A DNA stretch of 64,000 nt. Source: Acinetobacter sp. NCu2D-2. Its GTDB lineage: Bacteria > Pseudomonadota > Gammaproteobacteria > Pseudomonadales > Moraxellaceae. The stretch lies in the NCBI RefSeq assembly GCF_001647675.1, contig NZ_CP015594.1, positions 1,860,001-1,924,000 of the forward strand, in the 5' to 3' direction. The notes below the pieces were generated by a model. The model did no database searches. It worked only from the letters and a program-made list of their open reading frames with translations, and was not told the DNA's origin. The stretch's first letter is position 1, and every line of letters starts with the position of its first letter. A program made the translations under genes and the position numbers. Of the stretch, positions 1 through 8,512 are shown piece by piece.

Positions 1-100
1 ATACATGGTCAAAATTGAGATAAAGCTCAGGCTGATTTTGAATTTTTTTGGCAATGGCGAGAAATTTTGCTAACTGGGCTTGTTTAAAATCAATAATCAT
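1..100 (-). CDS. Partial hypothetical protein, N-terminus only
   Basis: A minus-strand reading frame begins at an ATG (98-100) and stays open to the window edge, giving about 33 residues that begin MIIDFKQAQLAKF. The sequence is lysine- and glutamine-rich and looks like the start of a helical soluble protein. An ATG slightly further upstream runs into a stop after five codons, so this start is preferred. I do not recognise the family, and the rest of the gene lies outside the window. Confidence 0.4.
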   Translation of the reverse strand, partial: MIIDFKQAQLAKFLAIAKKIQNQPELYLNFDHV

Positions 101-136
101 ATCGATGTGGTCATTTCAAATAAAAGTGCAAAAGGT

Positions 137-628
137 CTAGCTTACAGGATCAATCTCTATTTTGATTTTTTGTTCATTCCCATTTCGATCGATATGGGTA
201 CAAAAAATTCCATAACGACTCACATAATATTCAAATGACTGCTGATAAAAAGCCCAATAAATCGACCACTCACCAAGATCTAGACGACGAATCTCACTTT
301 CAGTGTGCATTGGCATTTTATTTAACCATTCAAGTTGTAAATCACGTGCCTGTTGGATATCCGTCAGCTTTATCTTTTGTTCCAAAAATTGATTGATCAC
401 ATCGTCAAAATATTGTGGTTCAAAAGCATCAATCGTACGTTCGTGTTGAATCGTTTTTTGGCTTTCCGATGGTTTAGTCTCAGTTTGAGATGCAGAAACT
501 TTACTGTGCCCTCGTTGATTCAAATGTCGTCGTTTATATTTTTGCGTGATCCATACCTTTTTTATGCACATACTCAAGCTATAGATCAGAATAAAAAAGA
601 TCAGAAATATAAGGACTTTGAGCATCAT
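137..628 (-). CDS. Hypothetical single-pass membrane-anchored protein
   Basis: A 163-residue protein with one hydrophobic N-terminal segment (about residues 3-20), then a basic stretch (KRRHLNQRG) and a hydrophilic C-terminal part of about 140 residues. This suggests an inner-membrane anchor with a cytoplasmic tail. Two ATG codons stand in tandem at the start (626-628 and 623-625) behind a GATGAGA stretch. It lies just upstream, in transcription, of the partial gene at the left edge and could be co-transcribed with it. I do not recognise a family or a catalytic motif. Confidence 0.6.
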   Translation of the reverse strand: MMLKVLIFLIFFILIYSLSMCIKKVWITQKYKRRHLNQRGHSKVSASQTETKPSESQKTIQHERTIDAFEPQYFDDVINQFLEQKIKLTDIQQARDLQLEWLNKMPMHTESEIRRLDLGEWSIYWAFYQQSFEYYVSRYGIFCTHIDRNGNEQKIKIEIDPVS

Positions 629-967
629 GTATTCTCATCTATCAATGGTATTGCACTCTGACAACAGCTTTGCCGTATAGTGTTATTTTTAGCCTGTGCC
701 TAACACTTTACAACGAAATTAACTTCGCTCCCAAGTACTCATCACAATTTCAAAAATTGGTTATTTTCCAATTCAAGTGAAATATTAAAAAATAAACTAC
801 CCATTTTCACATCCTCACGATCTCGATACATTTGTAACAAAAGCCCAATCGAAATAGTGAATAACCGCACAGTTATAGGTAAAAAAACACAATTCATGCC
901 TATAATTTTTGCGCCAACTAGCCTCAAATGTAAATGAGATAAAGTTAGTGATATATGTTAAATAGCC
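629..967. other. Intergenic region without a recognisable gene
   Basis: This AT-rich spacer separates two divergent genes and should hold both promoters. Short minus-strand frames here, one overlapping the acetyltransferase, have no convincing ribosome binding site or protein-like composition. I see no RNA gene or strong hairpin. Confidence 0.5.
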
Positions 968-1411
968 ATGATCCGTGAAGGAAAAGTTCAAGATATTCCC
1001 CAAATAATCGACGTTATTCAGGATAGTATTCGCTCCTGTGTCGAGGATCACCATCGTCATGAAAATATTATTCAGCCTTGGCTGGAGCGCTACACCGATG
1101 CACAGCTTATTAGTGAAATGCTCTATAACGATTGTTGGGTGTATCTAATTCATGACAAAGTCGTTGGTTTCATTATGGTCACAGACCAAGGTGAAATTAA
1201 GATGCATTTCGTTGCCACACATGCTCAAAAAATGGGAATCGGTAGCGCGCTTTATGATTATATGCTGCAGCAAATGAGCAATAAGAACGTGCATAAAATT
1301 GAAGTTAAAAGTACCCTATCTTCCTTAGATTATTATCTGCATTTGGGCTTTCAAAATTATGGACCTTCAGGTCTTGAAGAAAGTCAGAAATTATATAAAT
1401 ATTTATTTTAA
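968..1411 (+). CDS. GNAT family N-acetyltransferase
   Basis: A 147-residue single-domain acetyltransferase of the GCN5 (GNAT) fold. The acetyl-CoA pyrophosphate-binding motif A is visible at about residues 91-104 as AQKMGIGSALYDYM, the Q-x-x-G-x-G pattern typical of the family. The preceding strand (EIKMHFVAT) and the C-terminal SLDYYLHLGFQNYG motif B also fit. The N-terminus MIREGKVQDIPQI is the usual GNAT beginning. The substrate cannot be deduced; free-standing enzymes of this size acetylate small amines, antibiotics or protein N-termini. The gene is monocistronic and is followed by a strong hairpin terminator. Confidence 0.85.
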   Translation: MIREGKVQDIPQIIDVIQDSIRSCVEDHHRHENIIQPWLERYTDAQLISEMLYNDCWVYLIHDKVVGFIMVTDQGEIKMHFVATHAQKMGIGSALYDYMLQQMSNKNVHKIEVKSTLSSLDYYLHLGFQNYGPSGLEESQKLYKYLF

Positions 1412-1429
1412 AAAGTTATTTTTGAATCT

Positions 1430-1466
1430 AAGAATGAATAGGCAAGGTTTGCCTATTCATTCTTTT
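1430..1466. terminator. Bidirectional intrinsic terminator
   Basis: A long perfect stem (AGAATGAATAGGCAA paired with its complement) around a three-base loop is followed by TTTT. It lies between the convergent acetyltransferase and FKBP genes and probably serves both. Confidence 0.75.
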
Positions 1467-1484
1467 ACTATATAAAAATCGCAA

Positions 1485-1823
1485 TTAATCGCGAGTTTTT
1501 ACATCATATAATTCAATTTCAAAGATTAAGTTTGAATTGGCAGGGATAATATTCCCCATTTTACGCTCACCGTAGGCTAAATGAGATGGCACGATTAATT
1601 TACGTTTACCACCAACTTTCATCCCAATAATACCTTGATCCCAACCTTTGATCACACGACCAGTACCAATCACGGTTTCAAAGTAGTTACCACGGTCTAA
1701 TGATGAGTCAAATTTAGTCCCATCTTCTAACCAGCCTGTGTAATGTGTGGTAATTAACGCACCTTTAACCGCTTCTTTACCTTCACCTACCACTAGATCG
1801 ATGATTTCTAATTCTTTGGTCAT
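1485..1823 (-). CDS. FKBP-type peptidyl-prolyl cis-trans isomerase
   Basis: A 112-residue single FKBP domain, the size of the minimal FK506-binding fold, catalysing cis-trans isomerisation of X-Pro bonds. Visible active-site signatures are HYTGWLEDGTKFDSS, VIKGWDQG and AYGERKMG, followed by the closing strand LIFEIELYDV. The frame is open further upstream, but the ATG at 1821-1823 has an AGGAAA ribosome binding site eight bases before it and matches the compact family N-terminus (MTKELEIIDL). There is no signal peptide, so it is a cytosolic enzyme. It differs from the SlyD type in lacking an insert-in-flap domain and a His-rich tail. Confidence 0.93.
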   Translation of the reverse strand: MTKELEIIDLVVGEGKEAVKGALITTHYTGWLEDGTKFDSSLDRGNYFETVIGTGRVIKGWDQGIIGMKVGGKRKLIVPSHLAYGERKMGNIIPANSNLIFEIELYDVKTRD

Positions 1824-1911
1824 GACGTATTTCCTGATATAAACAAACCCCAGCATTATAAACAGGAATTATGCGGTCTGCTGTTGTCATGCTGAAAATT
1901 CAAGCATTCAT

Positions 1912-1937
1912 AAAAAAAGATGCCCTAGGGCATCTTT
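1912..1937 (-). terminator. Intrinsic terminator after the YaeQ-like gene
   Basis: AGATGCCC and GGGCATCT form a stem with a minimal loop. Read on the minus strand it is followed by seven T residues, directly downstream of the yaeQ-like stop codon. Confidence 0.75.
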
Positions 1938-1958
1938 AAATATCAGCGAAGTTCACAC

Positions 1959-2489
1959 TTACTGTAGTTGTTCCCATTCAATAACTGCTTGAGCTTGATC
2001 ACCAATTAATGTCCACTCACCATCCATAACATTAAGTTGTAGTTGCATTGTACGCTCACAAAGTTGCTGAACAGCTTCAGTACTTGCTGTTGAGATTTTC
2101 CACACTTGGACATTAGATAAAGTCTTTAACTTAGAATTGCGTTTGTACCAATCATCAACTGAAGATCCATAAGTCACGACTGCGACATTTTTACAACGTG
2201 CGCTGGCTTTTTTGACTTTATCTTCATCAGGGCTGCCTACTTCAATCCACTGAAGCAATTGACCCGTCAAATCTTTTTGCCACAAAGCAGGTTCATCTGT
2301 TTCAAACAAGTCTTTGGTAAATTCAAGCCCTTCTGCAGCAAAACGCGCATAAGCCAAAATACGTACCATTAAACGTTCAATGGTTTCAGAAGGATGTAAA
2401 GCCATCGTCAGTTGATAATCTTCATAACGGTGGACATCCATATCCGCAATATTTAGATCTGCCTTATAGATTGTTGCTTTAAGCGCCAT
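1959..2489 (-). CDS. yaeQ: YaeQ family protein
   Basis: A 176-residue protein matching the YaeQ family along its length: N-terminal MALKATIYKADLNIADMDVHRY, the LHPSETIERLMVRILAYARFA helix and the central D-E-P-A-L-W and W-I-E-V-G-S-P-D motifs. YaeQ proteins are known to have a core resembling PD-(D/E)xK nucleases, but their cellular role is unclear. The ATG at 2487-2489 is chosen over an upstream frame start because GAGGAA stands just before it and the family begins there. The gene follows the COG0523 GTPase closely on the same strand and is probably co-transcribed with it. Confidence 0.9.
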   Translation of the reverse strand: MALKATIYKADLNIADMDVHRYEDYQLTMALHPSETIERLMVRILAYARFAAEGLEFTKDLFETDEPALWQKDLTGQLLQWIEVGSPDEDKVKKASARCKNVAVVTYGSSVDDWYKRNSKLKTLSNVQVWKISTASTEAVQQLCERTMQLQLNVMDGEWTLIGDQAQAVIEWEQLQ

Positions 2490-2525
2490 ATGTGATTCCT
2501 CAAATTTGCGCATAGCATATAAGAT

Positions 2526-3557
2526 TTATCTGTCTTTTGCAGAGCTGATTGTATCTGATGATTCTAAACGACATGCCATGAGCTGTTCTTCAAATACCGC
2601 CCAATCACGTGCTTGCTGATAAATCACCTCAATCCGATTATCAATGCTTTCTTCACTGGATTGGTAGTTAAACTGCTCAGGGTTAAAGTTAAAGCTTTTC
2701 CAGCCTTGATCAGTATGGAAAATTCCTTTAATACGCAGCCAATCTTGTTGTTCACAAAGCAGATCCAGCAGATCCAGAAAATTAAATGTCCAGCGTTTTG
2801 GAAACTTCCACCCTGCGACAGAATAACCTTGAGCAGATTCCACATAATGATACGGTAATTGCTGAATGACCGTTTGTGTCTGATCTACTGACATCCGCTT
2901 CTGCAATTTAAGTAAAGGCTGTATTTTGCGTGCTGTCCCGACATAGTTTTGTTTAAGCAGGTCTAAACTGATTTTTCCCTGCTCAGCTTCAAGCCAAGTT
3001 TGTTGATACGCAGCATATTCTTTTTTAAGTGCATTCAATGCATCTATGTCATGCGCGGTCATGACATCAGCATGAGAAACAATCACAATTTGTGCGGCTT
3101 TGAGTTGATCTTGATATAGATTTTGCTGTGTCCAATCTTGATCGTGTAATTGTGATCCATTCACGACTGTGACCAAAGCCTGCATAGACAAGAGACTCTG
3201 CCAATGTGGCTCAGTCAGTTGTTCAAGTAACTGGCTTGGGTGACCGAGTCCTGTGGGTTCTATAAACAAACGATCAGGTTTTGACTCACTAAGTAACCGT
3301 GAAAGTGCGATTTGCATCGGTAGTTGGCTACTGCAACACAGGCAACCACCTAAAAGCTCTTTGACCGCATAGCCCTGTTCTTGTGGTAGTAATTGTTGAT
3401 CGACCCCAATTTGCCCAAACTCATTCATGAGCACTGCCCATGTTTCATCTTCAGGCTTTTGGGCAAGTAAATGCTGTAAAAGTGTTGTTTTACCCGCACC
3501 TAAAAATCCAGAAATAATATGAACAGGTATGGCTGGTGTCGGGCTAAGGACGTTCAA
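2526..3557 (-). CDS. CobW/COG0523 family metal-handling GTPase
   Basis: A 343-residue G3E-family GTPase. The P-loop GFLGAGKTT (residues 17-25), the MNEFGQIGVD switch region and the family's metal-binding GCLCC (cysteines 72, 74 and 75) are all visible, followed by EPTGLGHP. The C-terminal part is the usual CobW_C domain. Such proteins move or insert zinc, cobalt or iron into client metalloproteins; the client here is unknown. The guanine-recognition motif reads SHAD rather than the common NKxD/SKxD. The gene appears to start at TTG (3555-3557), since an in-frame stop lies seven codons upstream and no nearby ATG fits. It is distinct from the Zur-regulated ZigA locus, which lies next to hut genes not seen here. 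Confidence 0.88.
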   Translation of the reverse strand: MNVLSPTPAIPVHIISGFLGAGKTTLLQHLLAQKPEDETWAVLMNEFGQIGVDQQLLPQEQGYAVKELLGGCLCCSSQLPMQIALSRLLSESKPDRLFIEPTGLGHPSQLLEQLTEPHWQSLLSMQALVTVVNGSQLHDQDWTQQNLYQDQLKAAQIVIVSHADVMTAHDIDALNALKKEYAAYQQTWLEAEQGKISLDLLKQNYVGTARKIQPLLKLQKRMSVDQTQTVIQQLPYHYVESAQGYSVAGWKFPKRWTFNFLDLLDLLCEQQDWLRIKGIFHTDQGWKSFNFNPEQFNYQSSEESIDNRIEVIYQQARDWAVFEEQLMACRLESSDTISSAKDR

Positions 3558-3919
3558 ATTAGACTCACTTTTCGATCAGGTGTTGATTCATCACAGTATA
3601 TCCAATCTTAACGAATTTAGAGCTTAATACATGGTACTGAACTTTCGAATCAGTAAAAAATGAAGGGGATTTACGGAACTACTTAAGGTTTTGGAGGCAC
3701 TTTTGACATGTTTTGAAATATTTTAAGCAAAGTGAATGGTGTATATGTAACACAATTGAAACAACTTTCCTGCGTTTGTATAAGGACAGTTTAAGCTTTA
3801 GTTTCTGTTCTGTTACATCCGTTGCCCATCTTATTTTCAGCACCTAGGATTAACCTCAGCCAAAATGATGTGATGGTCATTGCGGTTGAAATTTAAAAAC
3901 ATATGAAGGATGCTTTAAG
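3558..3919. other. Intergenic region between divergent genes
   Basis: About 360 bases between the GTPase gene and the small secreted protein. It must contain both promoters. A TATACT hexamer read on the minus strand near 3600 lacks a convincing -35 partner, and a TTGACA near 3707 on the plus strand lacks a well-spaced -10. I see no gene. Confidence 0.4.
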
Positions 3920-4132
3920 ATGAAATTATCTCAATTATTGTGTGCAACAACACTTTCTATTGCTGCTGTAAGTGCATTTGCTGCTAAACCAACTACCCCA
4001 CCTGTCACAGTTTCTGACCAAGAAGAAGCTGTTGTGAACACTCAAGAATCACCAAATACTCAACCTGCTGCTCAGCCATCTGATGAACAACCTGCTTCAG
4101 AACCACGTGTCGAAGCAGCACCCGCAGAATAA
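3920..4132 (+). CDS. Small exported disordered protein
   Basis: A 70-residue protein with a clear signal peptide (MKLSQLLCATTLSIAAVSAFA, probable cleavage after AFA at about residue 21). The mature part of about 49 residues is almost entirely Pro, Glu, Gln, Ala, Thr and Ser and contains no cysteine or aromatic residue. It is acidic and should be unstructured in the periplasm. AAGGATGC lies upstream of the ATG. A hairpin terminator follows. I do not recognise a family; the composition resembles other small Acinetobacter exported proteins of unknown role. Confidence 0.7.
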   Translation: MKLSQLLCATTLSIAAVSAFAAKPTTPPVTVSDQEEAVVNTQESPNTQPAAQPSDEQPASEPRVEAAPAE

Positions 4133-4486
4133 TTTTTTCCTAGATGTTCTCAGAACATAATGTGATAGATATCTTGTTCAACATCTCCAGTGGGCTATGC
4201 TCAAGTTGACTCGATATCTTTTCGAGCTGGATCAATTCATGATTGATTCAGCTTTTTTATATTTAATATGTATGAATCGCTTTTAACCATAGCCATATCT
4301 AATCATGAGATTAAATCAAATTATGACTATTCTTTATTTAATTAATATATTTCAATAACTTAATAAATTTTAATTTTCCCATACATCTATTATTAATCCA
4401 TTTCACCTACTATCGCATAGCTTGCGACACAGTCATTTTAAGCCCTTAATAGTCCTCAATGTGAATTGATTGTATGGACATTCGCG
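4133..4486. other. Intergenic region with terminator and probable promoter
   Basis: The left part carries the terminator of the small secreted protein. The right part is very AT-rich and should contain the promoter of the hydroxylase gene. No further gene is visible. Confidence 0.45.
4225..4259 (+). terminator. Intrinsic terminator
   Basis: A 12-pair stem (AGCTGGATCAAT with its complement, one G-T pair) and a five-base loop are followed by TTTTTT. It closes the small secreted protein transcript about 90 bases after the stop. Confidence 0.75.
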
Positions 4487-6094
4487 ATGAGTAACAAAGC
4501 AAATTACACAACGGACGTAGCGATTTTAGGTGCTGGCCCTGTCGGTCTCACGATTGCCAATTATCTTAGCAAGCAAGGTGTCAGTGTCACTGTTGTTGAA
4601 CAACTTGATTCTTTAATTGACTATCCTCGTGCCATTGGTATTGATGATGAATCATTGCGTACCATTCAATCATTGGGTTTAGTCGATCAAGTACTCCCAC
4701 ATACCACACCAAATCATGCAATGCGCTTTTTAACACCAAAAGGTCACTGCTTTGCCGATATTCAGCCTTTAACACGTGAATTTGGTTTTTCACGTCGTAA
4801 CGCATTTATTCAGCCACAAGTGGATAATGTGTTATTGCAAGGTTTGAAAGCTTATAAAGACACGCAAGTGCTCTTTTCACGTCAATTGACCAGCTTTAAT
4901 CAAGATGCCAATGGCGTAACACTGAATATTCAAAACAAAGATCAAACTGAAGAAACAGTGCAAGCAAAATACTTGATTGCTTGCGATGGTGGTAACTCTA
5001 TTGTTCGTCGCACTTTAAATATTGGTTTTGATGGTAAAACTGCACCGAACCAATGGATCGTGATTGATATCGAAAATGATCCTCTAGCGACACCACATAT
5101 TTACTTATGCTGTGACCCTGTACGTCCTTATGTTTCAGCAGCTTTACCACACGGTATTCGTCGTTTCGAATTCATGGTGATGCCAGGTGAAACGCAAGAA
5201 GAACTCAGCAAACCTGAAAATATTGCCAAACTTTTATCAAAAGTATTACCTACGACTGATGGTATCGAAGTGATTCGTCAGCGTGTCTATACCCATAATG
5301 CCCGTATTGCCGATAAATTCCGTGTAGATCGTATTTTACTTGCAGGTGATGCAGCTCACATCATGCCAGTATGGCAAGGTCAAGGCTATAACAGCGGTAT
5401 GCGTGATGCCTTCAACCTTGCATGGAAAGTGGCATTGGTAGTGCAAGGCAAAGCTAGCCCTGAGCTCTTAGATTCTTATCAAATTGAACGTAAAGACCAT
5501 GCCAAAGCAATGATTGATCTTTCCGTAATGGCAGGTCATGTGCTTGCGCCACCGAAAAAATGGCATGGTGTAGTACGTGATGGTATTGCCTATGCATTGA
5601 ACTACATCAAGCCAATTAAGCAATATTTACTTGAAATGCGCTTTAAACCAATGCCGAAATATCATGAAGGTGCATTGGTGAAAGACAATAATAAAGAATC
5701 ACCTGTCGGCAAAATGTTTATTCAGCCACAAGTTCAGCTTGAATCAGGCGCAACAGTTTTATTAGACGAAGTGATTGGTAATGACTTTGCAGTGATTGCT
5801 TGGGGTGTTGATCCACAATGGGGTCTCTCTGAAGCAAGCATGAAACAATGGCAAAAATTAGGCGTGAAGTTTATTCAAGTGATTCCAGCCGTTCAGCTCA
5901 GCAATGAAAAACGTGTCAAATATGACAACGTGATCACGATTGGTGATATCGGCACTGAAATCCGTACTTGGTTCGGTAAAACAACATCTTCTGTTGTTCT
6001 GCTCCGCCCTGACCGTTTCGTGGCTGCACTTGCAATTCCTCAAACACTTGATAGTACAAGCCAACAGTTCTTTGCAAAACTGCATGCAAAATAA
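4487..6094 (+). CDS. MhpA-type FAD-dependent aromatic hydroxylase
   Basis: A 535-residue class A flavoprotein monooxygenase. The Rossmann motif GAGPVG (about residues 14-19), the DG motif [11 protein letters not shown] and the FAD-ribityl motif [28 protein letters not shown] are all present, with a thioredoxin-like C-terminal part. Length and sequence best fit 3-(3-hydroxyphenyl)propionate/3-hydroxycinnamate hydroxylase (MhpA), which ortho-hydroxylates a phenolic substrate using NAD(P)H and O2. Cytoplasmic. None of the expected ring-cleavage genes (mhpB, mhpC, mhpD) is adjacent, so the real substrate is uncertain. A LysR gene lies convergently downstream and may regulate it. The ATG at 4487 is preferred to a TTG seven codons upstream. 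Confidence 0.85.
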   Translation: MSNKANYTTDVAILGAGPVGLTIANYLSKQGVSVTVVEQLDSLIDYPRAIGIDDESLRTIQSLGLVDQVLPHTTPNHAMRFLTPKGHCFADIQPLTREFGFSRRNAFIQPQVDNVLLQGLKAYKDTQVLFSRQLTSFNQDANGVTLNIQNKDQTEETVQAKYLIACDGGNSIVRRTLNIGFDGKTAPNQWIVIDIENDPLATPHIYLCCDPVRPYVSAALPHGIRRFEFMVMPGETQEELSKPENIAKLLSKVLPTTDGIEVIRQRVYTHNARIADKFRVDRILLAGDAAHIMPVWQGQGYNSGMRDAFNLAWKVALVVQGKASPELLDSYQIERKDHAKAMIDLSVMAGHVLAPPKKWHGVVRDGIAYALNYIKPIKQYLLEMRFKPMPKYHEGALVKDNNKESPVGKMFIQPQVQLESGATVLLDEVIGNDFAVIAWGVDPQWGLSEASMKQWQKLGVKFIQVIPAVQLSNEKRVKYDNVITIGDIGTEIRTWFGKTTSSVVLLRPDRFVAALAIPQTLDSTSQQFFAKLHAK

Positions 6095-6103
6095 TTGAAC
6101 CTT

Positions 6104-6136
6104 ATAAAAAAACCACGCTACGGCGTGGTTTTTTTA
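6104..6136. terminator. Bidirectional intrinsic terminator
   Basis: ACCACGC-TACG-GCGTGGT is flanked by A- and T-runs on both sides, between the convergent hydroxylase and LysR genes. Confidence 0.85.
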
Positions 6137-6148
6137 TGGGACTTTAAA

Positions 6149-7042
6149 TCAGAATAAATCGATACTGAATTTATCTTTTAAAACTTTAAAAATCAGCTCA
6201 ATCACATGATGATGAGACTGCTTACGGCAGCTGGCGTACAAACCAATCATCGGTAAAGGCTCAACGGTTTTTTTCATCACCACATTTTCACCAAGCAATG
6301 GAATCACATAAGCTGGTACTAAGCTCCAGCCTACCCCCATGCCCACCAAATTCACATTGAGTAGAATATTAGTTGAATGCTGAACCACATTAACATTCAG
6401 CTTTGATTTTTCAAAAAAAGCATTCACAATTTTGTGAAGTTCAGGCGAAGCCTTTTCATCACTCATAATAAAATCTTGGTGATGTAGTTCATTTAGACTG
6501 ACCGTTGGTGAATCCGCGATTGGTGATTTTTTGGGAACAATCAATGTAAGCGGTTCATCAAATACACGTATGGCATCAAAAACGTCACTGTCCATAGAAT
6601 AACGCGTAAACGCGATATCAATCTCACCATTTTTTAAAGCTTCAAATTGTTCGACGTCTGTCATGCTATAGAACTGAATTTTGAGTTCCGGAAACTGAGC
6701 ACGAATACTTGGCATGATATATGGAAATACTTTCATTTCCGCGACAGGAACAAAACCAATATTCAGGTGTTCTTTTTGTAATTGCGCAATATGTCGTGCC
6801 GACTGAATCGCCCGCTCTGCGTGTTCTAGACTTAATAAAGCTTCTTTTAAAAATGCATGTCCTGCCTCTGTCAAAGCTACTCGTCGATTGGTCCGTTCAA
6901 TCAACTGTACGCCAACTTCACGTTCCAAATCCTTCATTTGTTGGCTTAATGAAGGTTGCACTGTGTTCAGCTTTTCTGCAGCACGAGTGAAATTCAATTC
7001 GTTTGCAATCGTGGTGAAGTAGCGTAAATGTCTTAATTCCAT
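6149..7042 (-). CDS. LysR-type transcriptional regulator
   Basis: A 297-residue LysR regulator. The N-terminal winged helix-turn-helix (MELRHLRYF, then FTRAAEKLNTVQPSLSQQ, about residues 18-36) is followed by a linker helix and a periplasmic-binding-protein-like effector domain. The start resembles the CatM/BenM/HcaR branch that senses aromatic acids, which fits the neighbouring aromatic hydroxylase. The two genes converge, so the regulator would not control the hydroxylase from a shared divergent promoter, and the link is inferred from proximity only. The region upstream is about 200 bases with no gene. Confidence 0.9.
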   Translation of the reverse strand: MELRHLRYFTTIANELNFTRAAEKLNTVQPSLSQQMKDLEREVGVQLIERTNRRVALTEAGHAFLKEALLSLEHAERAIQSARHIAQLQKEHLNIGFVPVAEMKVFPYIMPSIRAQFPELKIQFYSMTDVEQFEALKNGEIDIAFTRYSMDSDVFDAIRVFDEPLTLIVPKKSPIADSPTVSLNELHHQDFIMSDEKASPELHKIVNAFFEKSKLNVNVVQHSTNILLNVNLVGMGVGWSLVPAYVIPLLGENVVMKKTVEPLPMIGLYASCRKQSHHHVIELIFKVLKDKFSIDLF

Positions 7043-7203
7043 AGTTAAACTTTTTACTGGGAAATTTTAATCCCTTATCTTCGCTGCATGATTCAGTCCG
7101 ATATGGCTTACTTAAGTCTCAAACTGAAAAATAGAGCCTTGCTCAAATGTAATAAACAGACTAAACATTGCTACGAGTCAAGTAGCTTGTTCAGACCATG
7201 GTC

Positions 7204-7235
7204 TAAAAAAAAGATCCTCGAAAGGATCTTTTTCA
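7204..7235 (-). terminator. Intrinsic terminator after the thioesterase gene
   Basis: AAGATCCT-CGAA-AGGATCTT with A-runs and T-runs on both flanks. It lies just past the thioesterase stop on the minus strand. Confidence 0.8.
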
Positions 7236-7244
7236 GTTTTCCGC

Positions 7245-7766
7245 TTATGCGTGGCGAGATTTTTTATAAATGCTGCAAGATGGATGATGATTTTCTTGTA
7301 AACGAGCAATTTTACGATGTTCTGCTGCTTCAAAACGGCAACGTTTCCAATCATTATCTAAATTGAGCGGTGGAATTTGCTTAGGTTTACCTTGGTCATC
7401 TACTGCAACCATAGTGAAGTAACAACTGTTCGTATGGCGAACTGTACGTTTTTGAATATTTTGAGCTTCTACACGAATCCCAATTTCCATCGAAGTACGA
7501 CCAACATGGTTCACAGACGCAAGGAATGTCACCAATTCACCCACATGAATAGGTTCTTTGAAGTTCACTTTATCAACCGATAAAGTCACTACATAACTGC
7601 CTGAATAGCGGCTTGCACATGCATAAGCAACCTGATCCAGCAATTTCAAAATGGTACCACCATGCACATTTCCCGAAAAGTTAGCCATGTCGGGAGTCAT
7701 GAGAACAGTCATTGTTAATTCGGACTGTTCGTCAGTCGCTGGTGCAATTTGATCTAAAGGAGCCAT
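7245..7766 (-). CDS. Acyl-CoA thioesterase, hotdog fold
   Basis: A 173-residue hotdog-fold thioesterase of the YciA/ACOT type, hydrolysing acyl-CoA to free acid and CoA in the cytoplasm. The catalytic-region signature NVHGGTILKLLDQVAYACASRY is visible at about residues 33-54, followed by the strand VVTLSVDKVNFKEPIHVGE. The family works as trimers or hexamers of such domains. A 30-40 residue basic tail with His and Cys residues follows the fold. The ATG at 7764-7766 has a purine-rich AGAGAAAG upstream. Chain-length preference cannot be read from the sequence. Confidence 0.9.
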   Translation of the reverse strand: MAPLDQIAPATDEQSELTMTVLMTPDMANFSGNVHGGTILKLLDQVAYACASRYSGSYVVTLSVDKVNFKEPIHVGELVTFLASVNHVGRTSMEIGIRVEAQNIQKRTVRHTNSCYFTMVAVDDQGKPKQIPPLNLDNDWKRCRFEAAEHRKIARLQENHHPSCSIYKKSRHA

Positions 7767-8048
7767 CGCTTTCTCTGAACTCTTTGAATGCTAATGATAT
7801 GTGTGATTATTATATCGTTTTTATGACGATTAAAATGTTCATTTTGGCAATTTACCCATCACAATTATTTATAAAAAAATATATTTCATACAAATATTCG
7901 CATATAGGTCACATCTAAATGTATGAGTCATAAATAGATTTAAGACCGAGATTGAAGGATTAAGACCATATTTGCAGGTCACTCATCTTACAAAATATCA
8001 ACATGTTAATTTACATTGAAGACACGATCATAAACCTCGAAAGTCCAT

Positions 8049-8222
8049 TTACTCAATGAGTTGTAGCATCTCTTGAGCAACATTTTGGTAGGTGAGAATT
8101 TGTTCTTCACTGAGCTTTGTTTGTACGGTAAACGATCCGTCATTATGTTGCGCAGTGACTGTAAAAATATAGTCCGTGAACTGAGCCAGTCTGACTTGGC
8201 AACCGATGTAAATGTTTTGCAT
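8049..8222 (-). CDS. Small hypothetical protein, 57 aa
   Basis: A minus-strand frame from ATG (8220-8222) to TAA (8049-8051) encodes 57 residues beginning MQNIYIGCQVRLAQFTDYIF and ending in an amphipathic helix rich in Gln and Glu. The composition (alternating strand then helix, A/T-ending codons) looks like a real protein, although the ribosome binding site is weak. It lies alone in a 746-base spacer between thioesterase and patatin genes. I do not recognise it; the plus-strand frame opposite is much less protein-like. Confidence 0.5.
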   Translation of the reverse strand: MQNIYIGCQVRLAQFTDYIFTVTAQHNDGSFTVQTKLSEEQILTYQNVAQEMLQLIE

Positions 8223-8512
8223 AATGGGTCAAGCCATAATAAATATACATTTCATTCTGTCAGCTTTTTCTCTTTTTTCAACCACTTGATAAACTTAAGT
8301 CTATGAAAAAACTTATTTTATATATTTAAATGAACAATAATGTATTTAATATTTATTAATATAATATATTTTTCAAAGATTTAGCATGAGCAAGATTTTA
8401 CTTTAAGGTGAGAAAACTTCCTATAAAGAGCTTTCTATACTTAATTAATCGTTTTAAACGCTAAAGACCTATCCATTCATTTTGAATGATAAGCCAATAA
8501 ATCTCAGCAAAT
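8223..8512. other. AT-rich intergenic region
   Basis: Very AT-rich spacer with no protein-like frame on either strand and no clear terminator. It may hold the promoter of the 57-aa gene. Confidence 0.4.

Noticed and set aside
7088..7366. A 92-codon plus-strand frame between the LysR and thioesterase genes
   Set aside because: It runs through the terminator hairpin and over the thioesterase 3' end antisense, and its composition is not protein-like.
8073..8306. A 77-codon plus-strand frame
   Set aside because: It is antisense to the more protein-like 57-aa frame and has no ribosome binding site of note.
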